Assembly: GCA_034670405.1 (NCBI GenBank)
Contig: JAXDDX010000043.1
Span: 1,281,001-1,345,000, forward strand
Source of the DNA: Hoplostethus atlanticus
Taxonomy: Eukaryota > Chordata > Actinopteri > Trachichthyiformes > Trachichthyidae
Length of the DNA stretch: 64,000 nt
Direction of reading: 5' to 3'
Made by a program: the position numbers and the translations under genes. The notes under the pieces were generated by a model that was not told the DNA's origin, did no database searches, and saw only the letters and a list, made by a program, of their open reading frames with translations. How positions within the stretch are numbered: position 1 is the stretch's first letter; the number at the start of each line of letters is the position of its first letter. This document shows, piece by piece, positions 1 through 9,934 of the stretch.

Positions 1-502
1 ACCGTCTTCTCTTATTCCATCCAGTCATACATTAATGAGTTCCAGCTCCGCGCGAGCCTGATCCAGGGCAGGCCTGTGCAGCTGGCTCTGCTGGTCCACG
101 GCACTCACAGGTCTTACCACGAGGTCTTCGGCCACGACGGTTCCTGGCACTCGGTCTGTGTTTCTTGGAGCCAGAATGGAGGACGCTGGGCGCTGTTTAC
201 CGACGGCCTGCTGGTGAACAGGGGTGGCGGCCTGCACGACACCGACAGCATCGGCCCCGACGGCCTGTTTATCATCGGGCAGGAGCAGGACACCTTCGGG
301 GGCTCGTTCAAGAGGGATGAGTCGTTTTCGGGGAGTGTCACGGAGCTGCACATTTGGGAGCGGGTGCTGAATGACAGTGAAATCCACACCATGGAAAAGG
401 AGTGCTCACCCATTTCCTCCGGGCTGGTGTTCAACTGGAGCGGTGCGGCCCTGGAAATAGAGTCCTCCCTCAAGAGGCTGTGGAGAGACAGCCCATGTCA
501 AG
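1..502 (+). CDS. adgrd2: adgrd2 exon 1 (numbering within window): pentraxin-like domain
   Basis: This partial exon is open from the first base in frame 1 and encodes about 167 residues of a pentraxin/laminin-G-like domain, the N-terminal module of ADGRD receptors. Visible marks are W49-H-S-V-C53-V-S-W, and G93-QEQD-TFGG, which closely resembles the Gln-Glu-Gln-Asp calcium-site segment of C-reactive protein, followed by the usual I-W-E-R-V-L strand. The exon ends at a donor (AAG|GTACAT) leaving one base, which joins in phase to the next exon. The domain start, signal peptide and promoter lie upstream of the window. The domain assignment is firm; the choice of ADGRD2 over ADGRD1 rests mainly on the later membrane exons. 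Antisense reading frames over this exon are shadows. Confidence 0.88.
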
Positions 503-639
503 GTACATCAGTCAGGATGCAGCATGGGGATAAGTACAATACATGTACAGATGTTTAGATAGGAGGAGACAGAGGACACTCCAATCCTTCTTTGATTGCC
601 TCTCCATCTCTGCTGGGTCAAATAGTATTTTAAATGTGT

Positions 640-840
640 TATAGTTAGTTAGCTTACCGAGGCGCCAGATGGGTGAGCACAAAAATAACGAGTGCCAGAA
701 AGTTAAATCAGTCACAGGAAGCGTATTTGGAATTTAATTTTACTTTTCTGTGACACTTATATGACACAATCTGGCCTGACGGGGTAAACCCCGCCCCTCT
801 GGCACGCCAAGCAGGTTAAAACACATGTTATGAACTAGTC
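640..840. repeat. dispersed repeat fragment (related copy near 38.69-38.80 kb)
   Basis: The segment around 780-835 (TAAACCCCGCCCCTCTGGC) resembles 38747-38800 (TAAACTCCACCCCTCTGGC), and both continue into a run ending in GAAAACA or AAAACACA. The family was not identified. Confidence 0.4.
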
Positions 841-1206
841 ACAAATACTATTGGACCCAGGTCTGCTCTCCCTCTTTCCCTACTCCTTCTCCATCCTCTC
901 TCTCTCACGGCTCAATCACATTGTGATTTCCAAAGCTGTGTGGAGGTTCTCTCTCTCTCTTTCTCTCTCTCTCTTCTGACATGATTGGAAGAGAACCAAT
1001 ATTCCGTTCATTACAAATCAATCAGTACATTACATTCAGAAGTACATCAGACTCACCAATCAATCTAAAGAACTTGATGAATATAATAAATCAACATTTT
1101 TCCGAGTTTGTAGGATGCTGTGACAGACTTTCCAGCAAAGTACTACTGGAAGTTTCATGACGTTGAAAAGAAGAGAAATCTCTTTCCCTTTTTCTTTCGG
1201 TCTTAG

Positions 1207-1246
1207 TCTCTCTCCCTCCCTCCCTCTCCCTCCCTCCCTCTCGCTC

Positions 1247-1292
<46 letters not shown>

Positions 1293-1295
1293 CCC
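1207..1295. repeat. (CT)n/(CCCT)n microsatellite
   Basis: About 90 bases of nearly pure pyrimidine, mostly CT repeats, lie in intron 1. A shorter CT run lies at 949-975 and a CCTCC-rich run at 1467-1517. Confidence 0.9.
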
Positions 1296-2743
1296 TACAT
1301 GAATACTGGAGCCAGTAGCCAAGTTGTAATTGGCAAATGTCAGGGGCTCTTAAACGGTTGTTGTAAATGTTTGGTGGCTGACGTCATTCTGAATCCCACC
1401 CTTCAAAACAAACTTCTCCTGTTCTGACATTGTGGTCCCCAGTGAGCAATGAGATTCCAACCCTGCCCACCTCCCCTCCTCCCTCCCTCCCTCCCTCCTC
1501 CCTCCCCTCCCCTCCCCCATCCTGGTCCTGTCAGACACTGTACATGCAGAGCAGATGAGGCACCTCCCTCCTTCTGTCATTTTGTTAATTTACAGTTTAA
1601 GAATCTATCTGCCGTTCTTTTCCAGATCATCTTGCTGACTGTTACACTCACTGGGTGTCGAACCTGCGAGTTCAGTTACAGTATGTGTCTAACCAATAGG
1701 CTTCCCTGCTGCCCTATCAGACTCCTCCTTCAATCTTATCCCTCCTCCCACTTTGTCTCATCAGACCACTGAAGACACAAAGCTCAGTCTGGGTGTCCTA
1801 GTGGTGTGAGAGACGGTCCTGTCACAGGTGTGAGCAGCCAATGTGCTCGTCAACAGGCCGTCCTATCAAAGTGTCCTTGAACGCTGCACGAGGCACCATC
1901 TTTATGTAAACATGCACCCATCTTATCAGCCTGAATCGGAAAGTGGAGCTGCAACAGAGACGCTGTAGATTCACCCATACCCTGGTGTCAGGTATGATCA
2001 TGACTGTCCCTTTGGTTTCCTTTGGTATGAAGTGTCACAGATTGGCCTGGGTGGTAGAAGATGAGCGTGCTGTGAGCAGTTTACTCATCTCATGTTGAAT
2101 GATTTCTTGGTATCGAAGGGAGATAATTTAAAAAGTTGCCTCTCGCTGTCATTTGGGGCTGCCAAATTGTAAAATGTAAAAATGTAAGATGCAGAGCAAA
2201 TGTGTCTCTCATGCTCTGTTAAACCCCACCCTCCATCCTGACCCCTCCCTCTCCCATCCCATACTTCCCAGTCTTATTGCAAAATGTAAGACTTGACTCA
2301 TGCTGGCAACACGTAGAGCCAAACCAATAAGCAGACCGTTCTGTCAGCTGGCTTACTTCACTAAATGTTTTTACACATTCTTAAAGCGACCTGTCATTTT
2401 CAACACATGCCTGTGTCTATTTGTTTAGGACGATGGATCGGTCTCAGACACCATCGAGATTTTGACAAACCTTGAGGGAATGATGCATCTCGCGTCTCAC
2501 CAACGTAAAATCCTGCTCCCCCTGCAGCAGCTGATCTTTTGTCAATGATATTTGATACAACATTAACAACCGTATGTGCAACTTTACATTTCAAATTTCC
2601 ATGTTAAACCATTTGCCACACAGGTGTTTTGCTGAAGTCATGTGACGCTGAACTTCAGTGCATTTGGAAATAATGCTGTGTGGAGTTTCCTCCCTGGTAT
2701 TCCAACCTCAAGGATCGTTCCATTTCATGTTTCTTAGTCTGAT

Positions 2744-2850
2744 TTTCCGACTTTCCGACTTTCCGACTTTCCGACTTTCTCTGGAATGCAGCATTAACCA
2801 CAACACTATCACGGGATAGTTAGGACTCGTTAGGACTCGTTAGGACTCCT
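2744..2850. repeat. two adjacent short tandem repeats
   Basis: About four copies of a 9-bp unit (TTTCCGACT) at 2744-2780 are followed by three copies of an 11-bp unit (GTTAGGACTC-G) at about 2819-2850, only 60 bp upstream of exon 2. Confidence 0.85.
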
Positions 2851-2909
2851 GACGTGTCCCTTGAAGTCAAGCATCATTAAAACTAACCCTTCACCATTTC
2901 CTTCTCCAG

Positions 2910-3098
2910 GTAACGGCAGCCTGTTAGCGAACCCGGTCCTGCACTCCCTCCTGGACGTAAACTCTTTGCCGTATCACAACTTCTCCACACTCCACGCCCC
3001 TCTGGCCGGGCAGTGTGTCACCTTTGACCCCGTGAGCGGGAGCTGGGGTCTGGACAAGTGCGACTCATCCAGAGGGGCCGTCTGCCAGTTTGAGAAAG
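2910..3098 (+). CDS. adgrd2: adgrd2 exon 2: Cys-containing segment after pentraxin domain
   Basis: The exon is flanked by a CTCCAG acceptor and an AAG|GTATAA donor, and its one-base carry-over on both sides keeps the frame with exons 1 and 3. It encodes residues about 168-230. The second half has the pattern C-x-T-F-D-P-x-S-G-S-W-x-L-D-K-C-x(5)-G-A-V-C, which recalls the C-terminal strand motif of C-type-lectin folds (W...C...G.VC). This is a resemblance only, because the exon is too short for a full lectin domain. Two N-x-S sequons (NGS and NFS) are present. It links the pentraxin and GAIN domains on the extracellular side. Confidence 0.8.
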
Positions 3099-3774
3099 GT
3101 ATAATAGTAATAACAAAAAAAATAATAATAAAAAAATTTTGGACTGATTGAATTTTTAATGATTTTTAATGACAAATCAAAATAAAATATATCAAAAGGC
3201 ATACAGCACGGACCAGCATACCGATAAAACATACCGATAAAACATTGATGATTGCAATGCTTATATTCATAATCTATTATTACAATAACATAATCCATTA
3301 TTTTGTGTGCTTCTCTTGTTATCACCCTCTCTACTGTACTGCAGTATTTATACATAACATATGGAGGTTTGTGGTTTAGCCCTGCACTAACATAGATGGT
3401 TTACTGTACTGTACTGTAATCAGATTGATGAACATACCAACACGCAGTTTGGTTTGTTTTCATCACAGTTTTCATAGCAGTTCTCAGATGTTCATATCAC
3501 TGCTGTCAGAGGAAAACCTCACCACACAGTCAACATTACAGCAATCAAGAAAAAGAATCATTTTCAGGTTGACAGCAATGTGTTTTTGAAAAACAACGCA
3601 AAAGATTTTGGATCCTATTTCATTCTGTCATATCTATATTTCTATATTTCTTTATTACAAAGACGACTGCAAACCCTTAAATTCAAGTGAAAATATGAAA
3701 ATGACATAGATAGGAGTTAGGAGTTTTTCACCTGGCAGCAACGACATCTCATTTCTCTCCTTCTCTGATCGCAG
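3099..3774 (+). other. adgrd2: adgrd2 intron 2
   Basis: This AT-rich intron of 676 bp shows no recognisable gene or clear repeat apart from simple A/T runs. Confidence 0.8.
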
Positions 3775-3848
3775 ACGGGCTGGACGTCATCGGCTTCCCC
3801 AAGACAAGGTTCTTCAGCAGAGTGAGCAAGGATCCTCTGATCAAGCCT
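3775..3848 (+). CDS. adgrd2: adgrd2 exon 3: linker before the GAIN domain
   Basis: This 74-bp exon lies between GATCGCAG and CCT|GTGAGT. With the carried G it reads DGLDVIGFPKTRFFSRVSK and then DPLIKP, and it ends in phase 0. It is short and has no domain signature, but phase continuity on both sides and a strong donor support it. Confidence 0.75.
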
Positions 3849-4388
3849 GTGAGTAGGACGGTTCAGACCACTTGGTCTTGGTCTCGGTCACGTTGGGTCT
3901 GAGACGACCCGGCAACTGAGATAGTAACACAGCGCATACCCATACACATGGTACAAGGACAGAAGGACTTTACAGTGTACAGTGCAGCAATACTCAGTAG
4001 ACTAGAGAAGTCACTATAAATTTTCATTTAGGATTTAATCATCGTGAACATTGAGGCAGAGTGGCACACACAGGGCTGGAACAAGTACCAAAGTGTCCTA
4101 ATCCTGCACTTTGGGCAACAGTTCATGTAGAACTTGGTTCTGGTTCTTGTCTGCAGCACAGCAGCAGCTTTGCTGTTGTTTTATTTCTTTCTGCAACTTT
4201 GTTGTGCTGTGGCCACTAGCCTCGCCTTGATAGTGACAACCCAGCTCACCCAGGATTTATGTATACACCGGGTCACAGACAGACACAGACTGGTAATACA
4301 TAATATATCATATTTATTTGTTTTTATTTTAATGTTTTAAAAAAGTTTTATAAAAATGAATCTATCCGCCTGATCTTCTCTTCGCCAG
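3849..4388 (+). other. adgrd2: adgrd2 intron 3
   Basis: This 540-bp intron contains nothing recognisable besides AT-rich sequence before the acceptor (CTTCGCCAG). Confidence 0.8.
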
Positions 4389-4682
4389 CTGCTGGAGGAG
4401 TTGAGCATCAACACCTCCTGGGACAGAGACCTGGCCTCCTTGGAGCACCTGACCGAGGCTCTCCTGCAGAACCTGGCGACCGCCGGCCCGGACCTCCTCA
4501 CCTCCAGCGACATCCTCTACCTCTCCCAGATGATGGACCCGGCTGCACTGGCTAGCATCGGCGCTACCGGGGCTGATGCGGCAGAGGTCATGGTGTCAAT
4601 CGCCACCAACTACCTGAAGCTGGCTAGTTTGATGCTGGAGCCCCACATGGCCTCCCAGTGGATGGGCCTGATGGACGATGGG
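4389..4682 (+). CDS. adgrd2: adgrd2 exon 4: helical part of the GAIN domain
   Basis: This 294-bp phase-0 exon encodes residues about 256-353 and is rich in Leu, Ala, Asp and Glu in an amphipathic helical pattern (for example LASLEHLTEALLQNLAT). It fits GAIN subdomain A of adhesion GPCRs, the helical half of the fold that mediates autoproteolysis. It has one N-x-S sequon (NTS). The donor is GGG|GTGAGG. Confidence 0.85.
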
Positions 4683-5640
4683 GTGAGGGGGTGATAATTG
4701 TTATTTTGTTTGTTGTTGCTTCTTTGCTGTCCTTTTGTATATATAGTGTTGTTTTTACTTAAAGCTGCCCAGGGAAATTTCACACATTGGTGGCCCCAAG
4801 TGGCAGCAATGGGTAACTGTTCACGTTTGACTAACTGTTCACAACTGTTGACTTCAATGCCCAGAAGTCATGAACATGACATCAATAAACTCGTCAGACC
4901 TAAATATGTCTTTTTAGTGTCTGGTGGGTGAAGAGGTTTCGTTCTTTAGCTTGTCACTTCCTGTCTGCAGAGCATATTTCACACCAGTGACCATACCCGA
5001 CACTCAAACAATAATAATAAAAATGATTTGGGGAAATAGAGCACATCTACTGCGCCCCAATTTGTGATGTAGGCTGATAAATTATTGTTAGTATTATTAG
5101 AAGTTGTGGGACTTCTGTTCTACCTGTCACACCCACACACAGGAACATGGATGATGATGGTGACGGCGAGTTCAGCCAAAATCACTGTTGACTTTATTTT
5201 CCCTATTGAGTCACACTCACTTTGTAAATGCTAGATGCTTCTTTCTCAGCATTCTTGCAGCTCACTCAAAGGTCATGAGTTGTATTTGAATGTCACAGTT
5301 TTTTTGAGTGCCTCAGCCCAGCAAGCCTCCAGTACCGCTGAGAAAATGGGATTTTTAACCCCTCTGCTATGAAAAGATCAGACCTGGGTCCCACAGGTTG
5401 GAAATGCCTGTGGTTCAGGTTTACCTGACTAGCACACATTATGAAGGTTACATACTTCATTTAAGGCTGATTCAAGCCTTAGAAGAGCCTCACATTCTCC
5501 AGTAGGACCAATCTGATATAAGACTGTTGGTTGCATACAAAATATATAACAAGTTAATTCAAGTGCCAACAGAAATTACTACAGTTGGATTGAAGAAGAA
5601 GTGTCAGTCTGTTTTCATGGGTTCTGTGTGTCTTGTACAG
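4683..5640 (+). other. adgrd2: adgrd2 intron 4
   Basis: No coding sequence is supported in this 958-bp intron. It contains AT-rich unique-looking DNA and possible decayed repeat sequence, and it ends in CTTGTACAG. Confidence 0.75.
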
Positions 5641-5752
5641 GTTAGCGTGGGTCCGTTCACCGTCGTGAAGAGCATCGACGAACTGACTGAAGCTCTAGCA
5701 GACGTGCTGTCTGCTGAGAGAAAAGGCTTCACCCTCTCCACCAAGAACATAG
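5641..5752 (+). CDS. adgrd2: adgrd2 exon 5: GAIN domain
   Basis: This 112-bp exon encodes residues about 354-390 (VSVGPFTVVKSIDELTEALA, then the stretch ending TLSTKNI). It continues the helical GAIN region. The donor ATAG|GTGAAG leaves one base that pairs with exon 6. Reading on without splicing meets a stop after 15 more codons, at the TAA at 5797. Confidence 0.82.
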
Positions 5753-5979
5753 GTGAAGGAAATGACTCAGTACCAGACCCTGTGGTAGCCGGCATCTAAG
5801 GACGAGCTTCATGTTGTTCTTTATTTAGATTATATTGTAGTCATGCCTTTGAATTAATTCACCTTTAGCAGTTTAGTTTTACCTACACTCAACTGTAAAC
5901 TGAATATCTTTGTTGTTGGATAATAAACATGTAGTTACACAAAGTACATTGTTGTTTTGGAAACTAGACAAGGTTTTCA

Positions 5980-6020
5980 ACAGGTCACAGCTCAACACAT
6001 AAATGACCATTGTCTTTGTT
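5980..6020. repeat. dispersed repeat fragment (copies near 23.52 and 40.01 kb)
   Basis: The string CTCAACACATAAATGACCAT recurs nearly unchanged at about 40031-40055 and 23540-23565, which marks a dispersed repeat of unidentified family. Confidence 0.5.
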
Positions 6021-6089
6021 AAGGAAGTTATCTGAAATACTTTTACGCTCAAGAAAAAAAGCACATAATCTTGCGATTTGGACATAACC

Positions 6090-6410
6090 TCCTCAGGCAG
6101 CTATTGGCTGCTTCAAAGTCTAGATTAACAACAAGAAGTGAAATGTTCTTTACCCTCAGGACTCCTAGACTCAACCTGCCTGAGGAGCTCAGGCTGGTAA
6201 ATCTGTAGCATCTTTTAAAACACTTGGTAAAACTCATTTTTACAGACTTGCTTCTGTGTAATGATCTTTTCTGAATTATTGACTCTGGCCTTGCTTTATA
6301 TTTCTTTCATTGTTGTTGATTTTTTCTTGTCTTTGTTTCTTACTCCTTCGTAAAGTGCTTTGTAATTGTGTTATACACAAATAAATATTATTGTTATATT
6401 ATTATAGTAA
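6090..6410 (+). pseudogene. decayed LINE 3' end (reverse transcriptase C-terminus and tail)
   Basis: The + strand encodes PRLNLPEELRL and, after a frameshift, ASFKTLGKTHFYRLA. These match the typical end of fish non-LTR retrotransposon reverse transcriptases (a LPE.LR...SFK..LKTHFYRLAF pattern). A tail follows of the kind 'AAAGTGCTTTGTAATTGTG...AAATAAATATTATTG'. Only this 5'-truncated, frameshifted piece remains in intron 5. The clade was not determined. Confidence 0.5.
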
Positions 6411-6456
6411 TCATTTGTCCGTCTGTCTGAGTGTCCTCTGCTGTCTCTGTGGCCAG

Positions 6457-6603
6457 ACGTGTACATGGAGTGGCGGAAGCTGTCCGAGTCGAGCTGCAGT
6501 CGAGTCTTTAAGCCGTCGGCGCTCAGCTCTCACACGGCCGGCAGCAGCACCCAGGACGAGCTGCTCATCCCTGACACCGAGATCCGGAGGTTACACACAC
6601 TGG
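6457..6603 (+). CDS. adgrd2: adgrd2 exon 6: GAIN domain
   Basis: This 147-bp exon runs from TGGCCAG| to CTGG|GTAGGA and encodes residues about 391-439, beginning (with the carried G) DVYMEWRKLSES. It contains Ser-rich and polar stretches typical of the GAIN A/B junction. Phase is 1 on both sides. A (CA)n run begins a few bases after the donor (6609-6636). Confidence 0.82.
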
Positions 6604-6739
6604 GTAGGAAACACACACACACACTCACACACACATGTAAATGTACGTCACATGTATTGATAAGGACACACATGGACTATTACCTGTTACCTGTTACCTA
6701 TTAGCTACCCCCTCCTACCCCCTTTATCCTTATCTCATC

Positions 6740-6862
6740 TTAGCTTATTCCCAGTAGAGGACTGTGGTTGTACTGGGCAGCTCCCCGGTGGAAATGTGTG
6801 TAACTGTGTGTGTGAAGCAGGGCGATGCTATCCTACCTTGAACAAATAAAGGCTAAAAACTA
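6740..6862 (+). repeat. SINE-like 3' fragment (related copy at 8.77-8.92 kb)
   Basis: GTAGAGGACTGTGGTTGTAC is followed by TGGGCAGCTCCC and ends in AATAAAGGCTAAAAAC. A related segment at 8815-8922 reads GCAGAAGACTGTGGCTGTAC and ends in AATAAAGGTTAG. Both look like the 3' part of one fish SINE-type family. Confidence 0.55.
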
Positions 6863-6896
6863 AATTGCCACCCCCCCCTCCATTCTGTCCAATCAG

Positions 6897-7002
6897 GATA
6901 CAAGGAGGTGATGTTCATCCATACCTACTACAGCCGTCTGAGTGAGATCCTGTCTGGAGCACCTCAGGAGCCGGCACCGAAAAACCATGACGACTTGAAA
7001 AG
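6897..7002 (+). CDS. adgrd2: adgrd2 exon 7: GAIN domain, subdomain B
   Basis: This 106-bp exon sits between CCAATCAG and AAAAG|GTTTGG and encodes residues about 440-474 (GYKEVMFIHTYYSRLSEIL and onward). The hydrophobic beta-like V-M-F-I-H-T-Y-Y segment fits the beta-sandwich of the GAIN domain. Two bases carry over into exon 8. Confidence 0.82.
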
Positions 7003-7758
7003 GTTTGGCACTAGTTTACCTTTTGCCATTTTGTCTTTATTTTAAGGTTACAAAATTACATTACATACAATTAAGGTTAAAAAACATGACTCATCATTTT
7101 TTATAGTAACCCATAATGTGCTTTAGAGTTTCTTCACCCCAAGCATGTCTGGAGCAGTTCAGTCAAACTGGAGAGTCTCCTCTAGTTCTGGTTGCATGAG
7201 CAAACGCAAACGTTAAAGCAAACGTTAGGGCGTCTCAGTCGTCTTCCAAGAGAACTGCGGTGAAAACCAACTACAGGAAACGACCCCAAAACACAAAGGT
7301 TTATGGGTATAAGGAGACGGATGTTGACATCATGCTCGGAAAGCCTAGCATAACAAAATGAACTGAGGGCAAACTGCAGTCTGGACTGATGCTCATACTC
7401 AGATGTTTCTTCATGTGTTCTTAACTGGTATGAACACCAGAGGAGAGGCAGACAAGTCCATCATGCTAGCTAACATTACAGACTGGAGCCAGATTGGTTT
7501 TGACCCCGTTAGTAAAACTCTGTCCACTAAACAAGTAACTCATGAGTCAATGTGACTTTTATTTATAAGCCCTGGTTCACTAAATGAACCAAACACAAGA
7601 ATGCAAAAAAAAGAAAACGAACTGTAGTTGTGATCGCATCCCTTACTTTCAGGACTTCATAAGAGTAGGGATTCTTTTTTTGTCTTTACCTGTTCAGGAC
7701 TTATAACCTTTAACATGTCAGATGTAAGTGGCGGTGACCCTTGTCTGCCTTTCTCCAG

Positions 7759-7870
7759 GAGTCTCCCAGGTCTCTTGGCCTCTGCTGTGATATCAGCCAC
7801 CGTCCGAGACGCCTCCAAGGCCCAGACCATCCCTGTGGTTGTCCAATACACCCTCTCCTCATCACACGTG
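7759..7870 (+). CDS. adgrd2: adgrd2 exon 8: GAIN domain beta strands
   Basis: The exon starts after TTTCTCCAG and encodes residues about 475-512 (SLPGLLASAVISATVRDA, then TIPVVVQYTLSSSHV). The two strands V-I-S-A-T-V and I-P-V-V-V-Q-Y-T-L match the usual GAIN pattern just before the GPS. The donor is placed at CACGTG|GTACAG, which leaves phase 0; a donor 3 nt earlier would also keep frame. The end is less certain than for other exons because the donor is weak. The last ~30 bp and the following intron are partly repeated at 8388-8492. Confidence 0.72.
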
Positions 7871-8387
7871 GTACAGTCCACTCTCACTCTCCATGCTACA
7901 CTATGCACATGTATGAGTGGAGTCCAACTAAAGCGGCTTGTAAAAATATATAAGTTTTGGTATCGATATCCATTTAAGACTTGAAAAGGTGTTAATAAAA
8001 AGCTTGAGTGCAGATGGGTGAGCAGAGAGGTTTCCATGGAGCTGCAGGGCGTTTTTATTCAGAAAATGAATTGAGTTTAATGTGAAAAGCAAAAGTTGCA
8101 TGAAGAGTTTTATTCTAACATGGAAGAAAATGATTACCTGGCGTTTGCAGGATGCAGGCTGTAGAAATGTTGAAAAAATGTGGTAATTGGTTTTCATTTT
8201 GTAATCATTTTGTAAGAGAAGTCATGTTTTTCTCATGTGACTTTTCAGATGCTTCACAGAGAATGTTTTATCATGTAATGAGATCAGATTTCATGCAACA
8301 AAGGCAGATATCAGAAAAAAGCATCATTGCATTTATCAGAACTGGGATGGACATGAAGTAAAATTCCTACTGCATGTCAATCCCAGT

Positions 8388-8492
8388 ACAACAGCCCAGT
8401 GCACCCTGTGCTCCTCACGCATGGTGCAGTCCACTCGTACGCTCCATGCCTGGGCTGCTACATAATGCATGGGCGGGATCCAACCCAAGCCA
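8388..8492 (+). repeat. partial duplicate of the exon 8 end and its downstream intron
   Basis: This segment aligns by eye with about 7840-7935. Shared words include CAGTCCACTC, CTCCATGC, ATGCA and the GGTGCAG/GGTACAG donor-like position. The portion matching the exon would read AQCTLCSSRM against VQYTLSSSHV. It is direct, not inverted, about 545 bp downstream. It could be a small duplication, or both copies could be remnants of one dispersed element. Confidence 0.55.
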
Positions 8493-8769
8493 TGTGTTGT
8501 GTGATTTGTGAGACAGTGAGGATTTCCTACACTGCACAAAGTGTCCATTTTAACAAGTAATTTAATCTGGTAATGAGCCTTCAAATCACATTGTTCTGAA
8601 AACAAAACAAATCGTCCAGCGGGGAGAGATAAATCCACTTGTTTCCAAGGAAAATTAATTTGTTCCAAGAGTTTTCTTGAATCAAGAGACATTGGAAAGT
8701 GAGCTTGTGACGGGAAGGTTGCCAGTTTGAAGAAAACTGGATGGGGGAAGTGAGTGAACAAACACCATC

Positions 8770-8925
8770 GAGATGAACAAGGCACTTAACCTCCAGATGC
8801 TCCAGTGAAGCTGCTCAGTGGCCGACAGCAGAAGACTGTGGCTGTACTGGGCAGCAGGTATGACTATGACAATCTTTCCAGGTTGAATAAAGGTTAGGAA
8901 GAAACAATCCTGATAGTAGCACAGT
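8770..8925 (+). repeat. SINE-like fragment
   Basis: The segment begins near AAGGCACTTAACCTCCAGAT, passes through GCTGCTCAGTGGCCGACAGC and GACTGTGGCTGTACTGGGCA, and ends in GAATAAAGGTTAGG. It is the longer copy of the family also seen at 6740-6862. Confidence 0.55.
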
Positions 8926-9402
8926 GATCTGCCGCGTTCGAAGATGTTGTCACTTGATATTATCACAAGGAAATTCTTGAAACCAGTGAAACTATCTCAC
9001 CCCATTGGCTGATTTTTTACTCCTTTGAAGAAACCTGAGAGATTAAACCACTTGTTAAGCTGGACGCTTTTATACAGTGTAGTTTTGGTCTCCAGAGCCT
9101 CAAAACATTCTGGCTTCAAAATATAGATTCATGCTAATGGAAGCCAATTTGGAAACAGCAATCACACTTTGAGAATCGCAAATGAGTAATGCTAAAGAAA
9201 ACTCTCCAAATACAGTAGACATGTCATGAAGCAGACATGTACTGTATTTTACATTTTGAGAATTGGCAGAGTTTTTCTTTTCTTCTTTTTCGTCTTTTTC
9301 TCCCAGAGTAACCCTGGCTTTTATTCATGTTGCTTTTGGCTGGTTGGATTCCAAGGTGATGCTGTGAGAGATAAATGGACGTGTGTTTCTGTTTCTAGGC
9401 AG

Positions 9403-9455
9403 GAGTATTCGCAGCGAGTCACGCCTGTTTGTGCCTTTTGGAATTTCAGCCTGAT
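9403..9455 (+). CDS. adgrd2: adgrd2 exon 9: GAIN-GPS junction
   Basis: This 53-bp exon encodes EYSQRVTPVCAFWNFSL and part of a Met codon completed in exon 10. V-C-A-F-W-N is the first conserved Cys-x-x-Trp of the GPS motif (CxFWxF in many adhesion GPCRs). The donor GAT|GTAAGT is strong. The start at 9403 was chosen over 9399 because it keeps frame with exon 8. Confidence 0.78.
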
Positions 9456-9559
9456 GTAAGTTTGACCCACCCACAGCACAGTCGTGTCACCAGGGCTGAT
9501 AAATGAGTGTTATTATGTTATTGCAATGTCGATCAAGGTCTCTGGGTAAAAATATATGA

Positions 9560-9720
9560 AGAGTTCATTTCCAAAACACTATATATCCAATTATTTTGTG
9601 CTATCATTTAAGATGTCACTCTTTCAAATACCGGATATCTCAATTTATATTTTTTAAGTATAAATGAAGAGTTTCAAAATGAGATATCCACTACTCTCAC
9701 AAAATGGTTGATATAAATGA
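9560..9720. repeat. dispersed AT-rich repeat (related copies near 60.93 and 62.64 kb)
   Basis: TTTCAAAATGAGATATCCAC and CTACTCTCACAAAATGGTTG resemble TTCCAAAATGACATG...CTACTCTCACAAAATGATTG at 62636-62682 and CCCAAAATAAGATATCGAC near 60937. The family is unidentified. Confidence 0.45.
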
Positions 9721-9934
9721 TAATACTTTATAAAAGCTAGAATGTAATTGGATTCCTTGGTTGACGAAATATGAAATTAAATGAACTTCAGGTCATGTTT
9801 TTACAATACAGTGTCTGGGAATGAAACCTTCATGTTCATTTTCATGTCTATATTCAGTTCTTTTGTTATTGCAGCATGTTGATCTTGTGCGTGTGTCTGT
9901 GTGTGATTGTGTGCATGTGTGTGTGGCTGTGTAG

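Larger units (their letters stand above)
503..2909 (+). other. adgrd2: adgrd2 intron 1
   Basis: This 2.4-kb intron has no supported coding sequence. It holds a repeat fragment near 640-840 that resembles one near 38.7 kb, two polypyrimidine/(CT)n tracts and two short tandem repeats just before the acceptor. The acceptor is the pyrimidine-rich TTCTCCAG. Confidence 0.8.
7871..9402 (+). other. adgrd2: adgrd2 intron 8
   Basis: This 1.5-kb intron contains a partial copy of the exon 8 end (8388-8492) and a SINE-like fragment (8770-8925). The acceptor region TTTCTAGGCAG offers two AGs 4 nt apart, and only the second keeps frame with a phase-0 exon 8. Confidence 0.7.

Noticed and set aside
25-473. 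Antisense open frames over exon 1
   Set aside because: They are shadows of the GC-rich pentraxin exon, whose sense frame has clear domain motifs and consistent splicing.
7871-7984. Extending exon 8 to the stronger-looking donor at CACAT|GTATGAG (7910)
   Set aside because: It would leave one base and force a stop in exon 9 before the GPS cysteine pattern could be read.
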